Shown one piece after another: positions 19,960-28,515 of a DNA stretch of 41,789 bases. Source of the DNA: Amaricoccus sp. (GTDB taxonomy: Bacteria > Pseudomonadota > Alphaproteobacteria > Rhodobacterales > Rhodobacteraceae). A program made the position numbers and the translations under genes. Below the pieces are notes generated by a model that searched no databases, was not told the origin of the DNA, and was given only the letters and a program-made list of their open reading frames with translations. The stretch is taken from positions 1 to 41,789 of the forward strand of contig NZ_JAGOID010000015.1 in assembly GCF_017995835.1 (NCBI RefSeq), read 5' to 3'. How positions within the stretch are numbered: position 1 is the first letter of the stretch; every line of letters begins with the position of its first letter.

Positions 19960-20074
19960 CGGGGAGCCTCCGGTCCAGCGAGACCAATTCAGTTGATCCG
20001 ACGCCTCCTGCGCCGTAGCGTGCCATAATCGCGGCGCAATTGATAGCGCGCCGCGCCTCGCGCGTGAGGGCCCA

Positions 20075-22150
20075 ATGGTCGATCCGCTTCCCGGGGACAT
20101 CTTCCGCAAGGGGCAGGTGCTCAACAACACCTACGAGGTCGAGGGCGTGCTCGGGCGCGGCGGCACCGGCGAGGTCTATCGCGCGCGCAACCAGATCACC
20201 GGCCGGGTGGTGGCGATCAAGGCGCTGAACCGGCAGTTCTCGCAGAACGACGCCTATCTCGAGCTGATGAAGCGCGAGGAGGAGATGCGGAGCATCAGCC
20301 ACGACGCGGTGGTGCATTACACCGACTGCAACCGGGCCGACGGGGGCGCGGTCTACCTGGTGATGGACTATGTCGACGGCGCGCCGCTGTCGGAGCTGAT
20401 GCAGGGGCGCGGCGTCGGCGCGCGCGATCTCCTGGTGGTGGCGCACCGGGTGGCGGAGGGGCTGGTCGCCACGCATGCGCGCGGCGTGGTGCATCGCGAC
20501 CTGTCGCCGGACAACATCATCCTGCGCGGCGGCGAGCCGGAGCAGGCGGTGATCATCGACTTCGGCATCGCCAAGGACAGCGGGCCGGGGGCGCGGACCA
20601 TCGTCGGCAGCGGCTTCGCGGGGAAATACGAATACGCGGCGCCCGAGCAGATGAACGGGCGGGCGGAGCCGCGTTCGGATCTCTATGCGCTCGGGGCGTC
20701 GTTGCTTGCGGCGTTCCGGGGGCGTGCGCCTGACGTGGGGGCGAGCCCGGGAGCGACGCTGCGCGCCAAGGAGCGGCCGCTCGACGTCGAGGGCGTGCCG
20801 GAGCCGCTGCGGCGGCTGATCGAGGATCTCACCCAGCCGGATCCGGCAAGGCGGCCGCCGTCGGCGGCCGCCGTGGTCGCGGAGATCGACCGAATGCTGC
20901 GGCCGGTCTCCGCCGCGGCGGCGCAAGGGGCGCGGCCGCGGCGGCGGCTCGGCCCGGCGCTGGCGGTGCTGGCGCTGGCGCTGCTGGCGGGCGGGCTCTG
21001 GGCCGGCGGCGTCTTCGACCGGCTGCTCGCGCCGCCGCTGCCGGTGGCCCGGCCCTACCTGCTGACCGCCGGGGTGGACGTCGACGGCGTGGCGACGCTG
21101 ACCGGAAACGCGCCAGATGCGGCGGCGCGGGAGGAGATCGCGCGCGGCTTCCGCTCGGTCTCGGGGCGCGCCGCGCCGGCGGACGGGCTGACCCTCGCCG
21201 ACGGCGCCCCCGTGGCGGGCTGGACGGCGGCGGCGCAGACGCTGCTCGCCGCGGCGCAGGGGCTGGAGGACTGGCGGCTCGAGGTCGTCGACCGCGACGC
21301 GGCGCTCACCGGGACCGCGCCGGACCGCGAGGCGCGCGACGCAGCGGTGGCGGCCTTCGGCGCCGCCGCCGATGCGGGCGGGTTCTCCGGCCGAGCGCGC
21401 ATCGCCGCCGGCCCGCGCTGGCTCGATGTCGAGACGGTGCGGGGATGGCTCGCGCCGCACGCCACCTGCGGGCCGCTGGAGGTGCGCGAGCCCGAGGGCG
21501 GACGCTTCCCGCTCGATGCGCGGATCGGCGTCACCGGCCAGGTCGCCGAGGCGGGCGCCGCCGGTCGAATCGAGGCGGCGATCGCGCCGCGCCTCGGCGA
21601 CCGGACGCTGGCGCTCGACCTCGTCACGATGAACCCGGCATTCTGCGAGGTGGCCTCGGCCGTCCCGGGGACCGCGCCCCGGGTCGGCTCGTTCGCGCTC
21701 GGGCTCGGCGGCAGCCCGGAGCCGAACCTGTCCGGGATCTACGAGGTCGGCGACAACCCGGTCATTGACCTGGTGCTGCCCGTCACGCTCGACGCCGGAC
21801 ATCTGTGGGTGGAGATCGCCGACGTCACCGGCAACGCCTACAATCTCGTTCCGAGCGACAGCCGCCCCGACACGCTGCTCGCGAACCTCGGCGAAGTCGC
21901 CGGCGGGTTGAGGACGATCCGGGTCGCCTTTGCGGAGGACGAGGCGGGGCCCGGCAGGCCGGCGTTCCGGATCGACGCCACGTTCGGCAAGAGCCTGCTG
22001 CTCGCCCTCGTCACGGACCGGCCGCTCTTCGAGGTGGCGCGTCCCGTCGAGGAGACCGCCGCCTTCGGAGAGGCGCTGCGCGCACGGCTCGCGAGCGGAG
22101 CGGTCACCGTGCTCGCCGAGACGACGCAAGTTCTCGATTCGCGGAAGTAG
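20075..22150 (+). CDS. ppkA: PpkA-like T6SS serine/threonine kinase
   Basis: A 691-residue transmembrane kinase. Residues about 18-280 form a complete Hanks-type kinase: GRGGTGEVYRA loop, VAIKALN lysine, VVHRDLSPDN catalytic loop, IIDFGIAKD, and AAPEQMNGRAEPRSDLYALG. One membrane helix lies at about 291-313. The outer part holds three BON-like repeats with a recurring LTG-x-AP pattern (near residues 335, 410 and 485), then a domain resembling DUF4384 (ending SLLLALVTDRPLF). PpkA in other bacteria phosphorylates the FHA protein to switch on T6SS assembly; tagH is encoded in the same run. No PppA phosphatase is in the window. It is 83 bases upstream of tssA. Confidence 0.88.
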   Translation: MVDPLPGDIFRKGQVLNNTYEVEGVLGRGGTGEVYRARNQITGRVVAIKALNRQFSQNDAYLELMKREEEMRSISHDAVVHYTDCNRADGGAVYLVMDYVDGAPLSELMQGRGVGARDLLVVAHRVAEGLVATHARGVVHRDLSPDNIILRGGEPEQAVIIDFGIAKDSGPGARTIVGSGFAGKYEYAAPEQMNGRAEPRSDLYALGASLLAAFRGRAPDVGASPGATLRAKERPLDVEGVPEPLRRLIEDLTQPDPARRPPSAAAVVAEIDRMLRPVSAAAAQGARPRRRLGPALAVLALALLAGGLWAGGVFDRLLAPPLPVARPYLLTAGVDVDGVATLTGNAPDAAAREEIARGFRSVSGRAAPADGLTLADGAPVAGWTAAAQTLLAAAQGLEDWRLEVVDRDAALTGTAPDREARDAAVAAFGAAADAGGFSGRARIAAGPRWLDVETVRGWLAPHATCGPLEVREPEGGRFPLDARIGVTGQVAEAGAAGRIEAAIAPRLGDRTLALDLVTMNPAFCEVASAVPGTAPRVGSFALGLGGSPEPNLSGIYEVGDNPVIDLVLPVTLDAGHLWVEIADVTGNAYNLVPSDSRPDTLLANLGEVAGGLRTIRVAFAEDEAGPGRPAFRIDATFGKSLLLALVTDRPLFEVARPVEETAAFGEALRARLASGAVTVLAETTQVLDSRK

Positions 22151-22187
22151 CCAGCCGCGCAGGAAACTTGTGCGACTCGGTCGTCTG

Positions 22188-22202
22188 TGGCACGCTTTTT
22201 TC
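22188..22202 (+). promoter_or_regulatory. Imperfect sigma-54-type element upstream of tssA
   Basis: TGGCACG at 22188-22194 is an exact -24 element of sigma-54 promoters and is followed, at the correct distance, by TTTC in place of TTGC. The -12 G is therefore missing. A transcription start near 22213 would leave about 20 bases before the tssA start. It is suggestive only. Confidence 0.25.
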
Positions 22203-22233
22203 GGTCCCGGGCTTTATTTCGCGGGGTTTCCTG

Positions 22234-23370
22234 TTGTTCGAGTTGTCGCCTTGGCTTGCTCCCATCGATGGCTCCAATCCGTCCGGGGAGAATCTGCGCA
22301 ACGATCACCGGTTCCACGAGCTCGAGAGGCTCATGGAGCGCCGCGTCGAGGTGATCCGCGACGAACGCAACGCCCCCGCCGGCCAGACCGTGCTCCCCAT
22401 CGACTGGGCCGAGGTGCTGCGCCGCGCCGAGGCTCTGCGCGGGCAGGGCCGCGATCTCCGGCTGCTCGTGATAGTCGCACGCGCGCTGACCAACGAGCAC
22501 GGCCTCGCCGGGCTCGCCGACGGTCTCGCGCTGATCGCCGGCAACATTGACGAGCATTGGGACACGATGCACCCCGACCTTCGCGAGGGGCTGCCGCCCC
22601 GCGAGGCGGCATTGCGGCGGATCAACGCGCTGGCCCAGCTCGAGAACGACCAGGACGGCCTCCTCGGAGACATCGCGGTGGCGACCTGGTTCGCGCCGCG
22701 CGGGCTCGGGCCCGTGACCGGGCGGGATCTGGAGCGGGGAATGCTGGACGTTCGCGCGGTTCTCGCCGAGGCGCCGGGCGGGTTGAGCCAGGTCGAGCTG
22801 GCGAAGATCGGGGCCGAGCAGGAACAGCTCGTGACCCGCGTGCGCGCGGCCTGCCTTGCCGCGCTCGACCAGTCGCCCGAAGAGTTCGCCGCGCTGCGCG
22901 CCGATGCGACGGCCGCCGTCGACGCGCTCGGCTCGCTGCAATCGTCGCTGGCGGCGCGGATCGGCGAGGGCGAGACCACGCCGCGGCTCGCGCGTTTCCT
23001 TGCGCGCATGACCGCGACGCTGACCCACGACCGGGGCGCGCCGGCGCCCGCGCCCGCCGCCTCGGCGGAGACGCCCGCGACTGACGGCGCGGGCCCGGCC
23101 GGTCTTGCGATGGCCGCGGCGGCGACCGGGGCCGGGGCGATCCCCGACCGCCTCGGCAGCCGCGAGGAGGTGATGCGCTGCCTCGATCTCGTCATCGCCT
23201 TCTATGACCGCACCGAGCCGGCGAGCCCGATCCCGCACCTGGTGCGGCGGGTGCGGCGCATGGTGCCGATGGACTTCATGCAGCTGATGGAGGAGCTCGC
23301 CCCGGCGGGCCTCAAGGAATTCAGGCTTCTCGCCGGGGTCGCCGACGAGAAGAAGAAGGGGCAATCCTGA
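22234..23370 (+). CDS. tssA: T6SS baseplate/cap protein TssA
   Basis: A 378-residue TssA with an ImpA-type N-terminal domain (LAPIDGSNPSGENLRND near residues 8-24) and the typical C-terminal segment RSREE-like SREEVMRCLDLVIAFYDRTEP followed by PIPHLVRRVRRMVPMDF. An alanine/proline linker sits between them at about 270-300. TssA primes and caps growth of the Hcp tube and sheath. The conserved N-terminal motif starts upstream of the first ATG (22334), so a non-ATG start is needed; TTG at 22234 is my choice, CTG at 22231 an alternative. tssB follows 15 bases later. Confidence 0.88.
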   Translation: MFELSPWLAPIDGSNPSGENLRNDHRFHELERLMERRVEVIRDERNAPAGQTVLPIDWAEVLRRAEALRGQGRDLRLLVIVARALTNEHGLAGLADGLALIAGNIDEHWDTMHPDLREGLPPREAALRRINALAQLENDQDGLLGDIAVATWFAPRGLGPVTGRDLERGMLDVRAVLAEAPGGLSQVELAKIGAEQEQLVTRVRAACLAALDQSPEEFAALRADATAAVDALGSLQSSLAARIGEGETTPRLARFLARMTATLTHDRGAPAPAPAASAETPATDGAGPAGLAMAAAATGAGAIPDRLGSREEVMRCLDLVIAFYDRTEPASPIPHLVRRVRRMVPMDFMQLMEELAPAGLKEFRLLAGVADEKKKGQS

Positions 23371-23385
23371 CGAGAGGGCGAACGG

Positions 23386-23910
23386 ATGAGCGAAACCAAG
23401 GCCAAGGTGATCGAACGCAACCGCGCGCCGCGCGTGCAGATCGCCTATGAGGTCGAGCATTACGGCAGCCCGACCACCGTCGAGCTTCCCTTCGTCGCGG
23501 GCGTGATGGCCGATCTCGCCGGCGCCTCGCAGACGAGCACGGCGTTGAAGCCGGTGCAGGATCGCAAGTTCACCGAACTCGACGCCGGTTCCTTCGGCAA
23601 GTTCATGGAGGATCTCGGGCCCCGGGTGAAGGCTCGGGTGAAGAACGTCATGCCCAAACCCGAGGGGGCCGAGGCGGAGGAGGAGATGTTCATCGACCTG
23701 ACCTTCGGCTCGATGGGCGATTTCGCGCCGGACAAGCTGGCCGAGCAGGTGCCGCAGCTCGCCGAGCTGCTCCGGATGCGCCGCCAGCTCGTCGAACTCC
23801 TCGGGTTCATGGATGGCCGGGTCGACGCGGAGAAGCGCATCGCCCAGCTCCTCAACAACGAGCCGCTGCTCCAGCAGGTCGCGGACGCGGCGGTGAAGGC
23901 GGAGGAATGA
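23386..23910 (+). CDS. tssB: T6SS contractile sheath small subunit TssB
   Basis: A 174-residue TssB (VipA). It pairs with TssC to build the contractile sheath and its N-terminus is the handle removed by ClpV. Recognisable are RAPRVQIAYEVEHYG near the start, LPFVAGVMADLAG, the KFTELDAGSFGKFMEDLGPRV segment, and the C-terminal repeat-like RMRRQLVELLGFMDG and AEKRIAQLLNN. Length and order are standard. Three bases separate its stop from the tssC start. Confidence 0.96.
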   Translation: MSETKAKVIERNRAPRVQIAYEVEHYGSPTTVELPFVAGVMADLAGASQTSTALKPVQDRKFTELDAGSFGKFMEDLGPRVKARVKNVMPKPEGAEAEEEMFIDLTFGSMGDFAPDKLAEQVPQLAELLRMRRQLVELLGFMDGRVDAEKRIAQLLNNEPLLQQVADAAVKAEE

Positions 23911-23913
23911 GCC

Positions 23914-25425
23914 ATGGCCGATGACGAGAAGGAAGCGGCGGGCGCCGCGGTCGCCGAGGCCCAGGCCGTCGATCTCGACGAGTTCAGCGATCTCCTCGAG
24001 AAGGACTTCCGCGTCAGGAAGGACGACAGCGAGCGGCTGAAGGCGCTGGTCGCCAACCTCGCGATCGCGGCGCGCGCCCGGTCGGAGACGACGACGATCT
24101 CCTCGAACGCCATCAAGTCGATCAAGTCGCTGATCGCCGGCATCGACGGGCTCCTGACCGAGCAGGTCAACGAGATCCTGCATGCCCCGGAGGTCCGCGA
24201 GATCGAGGGGACGTGGCGGGGCCTGTGGTATCTCGTCAACAACACCGAGACTGATCAGAAGCTCAAGATCAAGGTGATGAACATCTCCAAGACCGAGCTT
24301 GCCGACACCCTCGAGGACTACGAGGGGCAGATGTGGGACAAGAGCCCGGTCTTCAGCAAGGTCTACACCGACGAATACTCGATGTTCGGCGGCGAGCCCT
24401 TCGGCTATCTGCTCGGGGCCTACGAGTTCTCGAACCATCCCAAGGACGTCGGGCTCTTGCGCAACCTTTCGGGCATCTGCGCCTCGGCGCATGCGCCCTT
24501 CATCGGCGCCGCCTCGCCGCGGCTGTTCCGGATGGACAGCTGGCAGGAGCTGCCGAACCCGCAGGACCTGCAGCAGATCGTCTCGAACCCGGCCTATGCC
24601 TCGTGGCAGTCGCTGCGCGAGAGCGAGGACAGCCGCTATATCGGGCTGACCATGCCGCGGGTGCTGGCGCGGCTGCCCTACGGCGCCGACACGGTGCCGG
24701 TGAAGGGCTTCTCCTTCGAGGAGGAGGTGGGGGGCGACCACGAGAAGTACGTGTGGATGAACGCGGCCTTCCCGATGGGCGTCAACATCAACCGCAGCCA
24801 CAAGCTGTTCGGCTGGGGCACCCAGATCCGCGGGGTGGAGAACGGCGGCGCCGTCATCAACCTGCCGGTGCACACCTTCCCGACCGACGACGGCTCTATC
24901 GCGATGAAATGCCCGACCGAGGTGGCGATCGACGACCGGCGCGAGGCGGAGCTGGCCAAGCTCGGGCTGATGCCGATCCTGCACCGCAAGAACACCGACC
25001 TCGCCGCCTTCATCGGCGCGCATTCGTTGCAGGACGACGAGGCGCGGGCGGGGCGGCTGGTCGACCCGGACGCGCAGGCCAACGAGCGGCTGAGCGCGAA
25101 CCTGCCCTACCTGTTCCCGGTGTCGCGCTTCGCCCATTATCTGAAGGCGATCGCGCGGGACAAGATCGGCTCGTTCAAGGAGCGGTCCGACATGCAGGCG
25201 TGGTTGACCGAGTGGATCAACCGCTACGTGCTCGCCAACCCCGCCTTCGCCGACGACAAGGCGCGGGCGAAGCGGCCGCTCGCCGCGGCGGAGGTTGAGG
25301 TCAGCAGCGTCGAGGGGCGCCCTGGCTATTACGCGGCGAAGTTCTTCCTGCGACCGCACTACCAGCTCGAGGGGATCAACGCGTCGCTGCGGCTGGTCTC
25401 CGAGCTGCCCTCGATGAAGAAGTGA
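23914..25425 (+). CDS. tssC: T6SS contractile sheath large subunit TssC
   Basis: A 503-residue TssC (VipB), a full-length single protein. Family landmarks are LRVRKDDSERLKALVANLAI-like text in the N-terminal part, EVREIEGTWRGLWYLVNNTE near 90-110, EYSMFGGEPFGYLLGAYEF near 150-168, MPRVLARLPYG, and the C-terminal FFLRPHYQLEGINASLRLVS. It assembles with TssB around the Hcp tube. hcp follows after 29 bases. Confidence 0.97.
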   Translation: MADDEKEAAGAAVAEAQAVDLDEFSDLLEKDFRVRKDDSERLKALVANLAIAARARSETTTISSNAIKSIKSLIAGIDGLLTEQVNEILHAPEVREIEGTWRGLWYLVNNTETDQKLKIKVMNISKTELADTLEDYEGQMWDKSPVFSKVYTDEYSMFGGEPFGYLLGAYEFSNHPKDVGLLRNLSGICASAHAPFIGAASPRLFRMDSWQELPNPQDLQQIVSNPAYASWQSLRESEDSRYIGLTMPRVLARLPYGADTVPVKGFSFEEEVGGDHEKYVWMNAAFPMGVNINRSHKLFGWGTQIRGVENGGAVINLPVHTFPTDDGSIAMKCPTEVAIDDRREAELAKLGLMPILHRKNTDLAAFIGAHSLQDDEARAGRLVDPDAQANERLSANLPYLFPVSRFAHYLKAIARDKIGSFKERSDMQAWLTEWINRYVLANPAFADDKARAKRPLAAAEVEVSSVEGRPGYYAAKFFLRPHYQLEGINASLRLVSELPSMKK

Positions 25426-25454
25426 GGCGACCATAAGCAGCAAGGGAATTTGAC

Positions 25455-25910
25455 ATGAAGATCGACGGCTTTCTGAAAGTCCCGGACATCCCCGGCCCCA
25501 GCACCCGCGACGGGCACGAGGAGGAGATCGAAATCCATGCGATGAAGTTCTCCATGGAAGCGCCCTACGACCCGAACACCTTCGCCCGACGCGGGCGCGT
25601 GTCGATGGGGCTGATCACCTTCTGCAAGTACAGCGACATGGCGACGCCGTTCCTCGCCCGCGCTCTCTTCGACGCGAAGGCGCTCGGCGAGGTGGTGTTC
25701 TCGGCGCGGCGCACCGTCGACGCCGAGAAGAAGGATTACCTCGTCATCACCCTGACCGACGCGACGGTCCTAAAGTTCGGCATGCGCCAGCCCGAGGAGG
25801 AGGCCGAGGCCGACCTGATCGAGGAGGAGGTCTCCTTCGCCTACCAGAAGATCGAATTCGTCTACGACGACGGCGACCCGCAGGAGATGGACGTTCAGGT
25901 CGGCGTGTGA
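25455..25910 (+). CDS. hcp: T6SS tube protein Hcp
   Basis: A 151-residue Hcp (TssD), the ring-forming protein of the inner tube. It begins MKIDGFLKVPDIPGPSTRDGHEEEIEI and carries FCKYSDMATPFLARALFDAKALGEVVFSARR-type text and a late SFAYQKIEFVY strand, all standard for the beta-barrel fold. There is no C-terminal extension, so it is a plain structural Hcp rather than an evolved one. AAGGGAA precedes the ATG. It follows tssC by 29 bases and precedes tssE by 24. Confidence 0.95.
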   Translation: MKIDGFLKVPDIPGPSTRDGHEEEIEIHAMKFSMEAPYDPNTFARRGRVSMGLITFCKYSDMATPFLARALFDAKALGEVVFSARRTVDAEKKDYLVITLTDATVLKFGMRQPEEEAEADLIEEEVSFAYQKIEFVYDDGDPQEMDVQVGV

Positions 25911-25934
25911 CGGGCGCGCCCATGGGGAGGCAGC

Positions 25935-26651
25935 GTGGAAGTAGGTGCTGAGGGCATCCGGGCGACCCGCGAGGCGGCGCAGCCGTCGCTGTGGGATCGG
26001 CTGGCCAACGACCTTCCCGGCGTGCAGTCCGAGATCGCCGGGCTGGAGGCCGGGCTCGGCGCGAGGCTGGGCCAGGAGCGCGTGGCGGCGCTCGTGGAAG
26101 GCGGGCCGCGGGCGATCGAGGCGGAGGCCGGGATCGGCCCCGAGGAGCGGCGGAGCCTTTTGCGGCTGGTCGGGCTCGGGCGGCGGCGGGCCGAACTGGA
26201 GGCGCGCGGCATCGTCGTCTCGGCGGACGTGCTGCGCAAGGCGGTCTGCCGCGACATCGAGGCGCTGTTCAACGCCGAGCGGTTCGACGCGCGGCCGCTC
26301 TGGAGCGAGCGCGAGGCGGCGCAGGCCGGCGACGACCCGCCCTCGCTCGCCGACTTTCCCGAGGTGCGCCGCAGCGTCGTCAATTTCGGCGTGCCGCCCT
26401 TCGCGGGACGCTCGGTGCGCGATTTCGACCGCGAGGGTCTGGCGCGCGAGATCAAGGCGGTCCTCGCCGCCTTCGAGCCCCGGCTTCGGGAGAGCGCGAC
26501 GAAGGTCACCGTCTCCACCGGCGACCGCTCGGGTCTCGCCATCGAGATCGACGCGCTCCTCATCATGGCGCCCGCCCCGGAACGGTTGCGGTTGCGCACC
26601 ATGATCGACCTCGACAGCGGCCACGCCGAGACCCGGCTCGCGGAGGGCTAG
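25935..26651 (+). CDS. tssE: T6SS baseplate protein TssE
   Basis: A 238-residue protein with a gp25-like domain in its C-terminal half: VCRDIEALFNAERF near residues 108-121, then EVRRSVVNFGVPPFAGRSV and IKAVLAAFEPRL, matching the DLExLLNTR and SVLNYGLPD signatures of TssE. It forms part of the baseplate wedge with TssF and TssG. The N-terminal 100 residues are longer than in most TssE proteins and are helix-rich. The start is GTG at 25935, preceded by GGGGAGG at 25924-25930. tssF begins 4 bases after the stop. Confidence 0.88.
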   Translation: MEVGAEGIRATREAAQPSLWDRLANDLPGVQSEIAGLEAGLGARLGQERVAALVEGGPRAIEAEAGIGPEERRSLLRLVGLGRRRAELEARGIVVSADVLRKAVCRDIEALFNAERFDARPLWSEREAAQAGDDPPSLADFPEVRRSVVNFGVPPFAGRSVRDFDREGLAREIKAVLAAFEPRLRESATKVTVSTGDRSGLAIEIDALLIMAPAPERLRLRTMIDLDSGHAETRLAEG

Positions 26652-26655
26652 GGCG

Positions 26656-28515
26656 ATGGACCGGGTCTTCCTCGAATACTACGAGGACGAACTCGCTCAT
26701 CTGCGCGGTCTCGCCGTCGAATTCGCCGAGATGCATCCCTCGGTGGCGCGCAACCTGTCCCTCGACACCGTTCCCTGCCCCGACCCCTACGTCGAGCGTC
26801 TGCTCGAAGGCGTGGCCTGGCTCGCGGCGCGGACGCGGCTGCGGCTCGACGGCGAGGCGGCGCGTTTCGCCCGCGCCACGCTTGACGCGCTCTATCCCGA
26901 CCTCGTCGCGCCGGCGCCGGCGGTCGGTCTCGTGAGCCTGAAGCCCGGTCGGCAGGTGCAGGGGATGCCGGGGGGCTACGTGGTCGCGCGGGGGGCGCGG
27001 CTGGTGGCGGGGCTGCGGCCGGGGCTCGCGACGCGGGCGAGCTATGTCACCGCGCAGGACGTGACGCTCTGGCCGCTGGAGGTCGCGGGGTGCGACTACC
27101 TGCGCGACCGGGCCGGCCTCGCGGCGGCAGGGCTCGCCGCGCCGGGGGCCGAGGCGGCGCTGCGCGTCACGCTGGCGCGGGTCGGGCCGGGGAGCCTCGC
27201 CGAGCTGGCGCTCGACCGGCTCGAGCTGCACTTCCGCGGCCACGCTCCGGCGCTCTTCGACACGCTCTTCGGCGCGGTCGTCGCGGTGGGCGCACGCCCG
27301 GCGGGCGCGGCGCCGGGCGCGCTCGTCCCGGCCGGAATGCCGGAGATGGTCGGGATCGCCGACGCCGAGGCGCTGCTGCCGCGGACGCGCCCGGGATTCG
27401 AGGGATACCGGCTGCTGCGCGAGTATTTCCTGATGCCCGAGCGCTTCCATTTCGCCCGGGTCGCGGGCCTCGGCCCGGCGATGCGCCGCTCCGACCGGGC
27501 GGTCGAGTTGGTGTTCCTGCTGCGCCGCCCTGCGCCGGAACTCGCCGAGGTCACGCCCGCCGACCTCGGGCTCTTCGTCACGCCGGTGGTCAACCTCTTC
27601 GAGCGCGACTGCGACGTCATCGACGTCGATCCGCGGCGGACCCGGCAGGTCGTCCATGCCGACCGCACCCGGGCGCGCGACTTCGAGATCTGCCGCGTGC
27701 TCAAGGTCGAGGACGCCGACGCCGACGGTCCGGCGGCGGAACTGCCGGCGCTGTTCGGGCTCGCCGCGGCGCCGGCCTCGGGCTGGATGCATTCGGCCGA
27801 GCGCCGGCCGCGCCGGGCGGCCGAGGACGAGCGGCGGCAGGGCCAGCTTCGCAGCTCCTATGCCGGCGACGACGTCTTCGTCTCGCTGTCGCGGCCGCCC
27901 GGCGCATCGACGCGACCGCTGCGCCGGCTCGCGGTGCGGGCGCTGTGCAGCAACCGCGACCTTGCGCTCATCGACGACAGCCCGGCGCTGACGCTCGATT
28001 CCGGCGACCCGGTCGAGGCGGTGACGCTGCTCGGAACGCTGCGGCCGCCGCGACCGTCGCTCGCCGCCGCGCCGCCCCGCGCGCTGGCCGGCGAGACGCG
28101 GGCCGACGAACTGGCCTGGCGGCTGGTTGCGCAGCTTTCGCTCGATTTCCTCGGTCTCGCCGAGGGGCCGCGCGGGGCCGAGCCCCTGCGGGCGCTGGTC
28201 GGGCTCTATGCCGACCGCGGCGATCCGGCGCTGGCGGGCCATGCCCGGGCGCTGGCGCGGGTCGAGGCGCGGCCGGTGCTGGAGCGGCTGCCGATGGCTG
28301 GGCCGATGTGCTTCGGCCGCGGCACGGAGGTGACGCTGACCGTGGACGAGGCGGCGCTCTCGGGGCACGCGGCGCTGCTGCTGCCCGCGCTCCTCGCCCA
28401 GCTCTTCGCGCGCTACGCGGCGATCAACGCCTTCGTGCGCACCCGCATCCGGCTCGTCCGGCGACAGGAGGAGGCAGCATGGCCGATGACGCCGGGCCGG
28501 CGCCCGACGATCTGA
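26656..28515 (+). CDS. tssF: T6SS baseplate protein TssF
   Basis: A 619-residue TssF (VasA/ImpG). The N-terminus is highly typical: FLEYYEDELAHLRGLAVEFA, then PDPYVERLLEGVAWLAARTRLRLD and LYPDLVAPAPAVGL. Later LNDFEICRV-like FEICRVLKVED, LAVRALCSNRDLAL and FGRGTEVTLTVDE also match. TssF with TssG and TssE makes the baseplate wedge. The last 37 bases overlap the start of tssG, so translation is probably coupled. Confidence 0.95.
   Translation: MDRVFLEYYEDELAHLRGLAVEFAEMHPSVARNLSLDTVPCPDPYVERLLEGVAWLAARTRLRLDGEAARFARATLDALYPDLVAPAPAVGLVSLKPGRQVQGMPGGYVVARGARLVAGLRPGLATRASYVTAQDVTLWPLEVAGCDYLRDRAGLAAAGLAAPGAEAALRVTLARVGPGSLAELALDRLELHFRGHAPALFDTLFGAVVAVGARPAGAAPGALVPAGMPEMVGIADAEALLPRTRPGFEGYRLLREYFLMPERFHFARVAGLGPAMRRSDRAVELVFLLRRPAPELAEVTPADLGLFVTPVVNLFERDCDVIDVDPRRTRQVVHADRTRARDFEICRVLKVEDADADGPAAELPALFGLAAAPASGWMHSAERRPRRAAEDERRQGQLRSSYAGDDVFVSLSRPPGASTRPLRRLAVRALCSNRDLALIDDSPALTLDSGDPVEAVTLLGTLRPPRPSLAAAPPRALAGETRADELAWRLVAQLSLDFLGLAEGPRGAEPLRALVGLYADRGDPALAGHARALARVEARPVLERLPMAGPMCFGRGTEVTLTVDEAALSGHAALLLPALLAQLFARYAAINAFVRTRIRLVRRQEEAAWPMTPGRRPTI

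Noticed and set aside
20005-20025. Sigma-54 promoter for clpV on the minus strand
   Set aside because: TGGCACG is present, but no GC dinucleotide lies at the required ten-base distance; it fits only with a spacing of nine or eleven.
21838-25443. A 1201-codon minus-strand open frame under tssA, tssB and tssC
   Set aside because: It is antisense to three confidently identified T6SS genes; the length reflects absence of stops in high-GC sequence.
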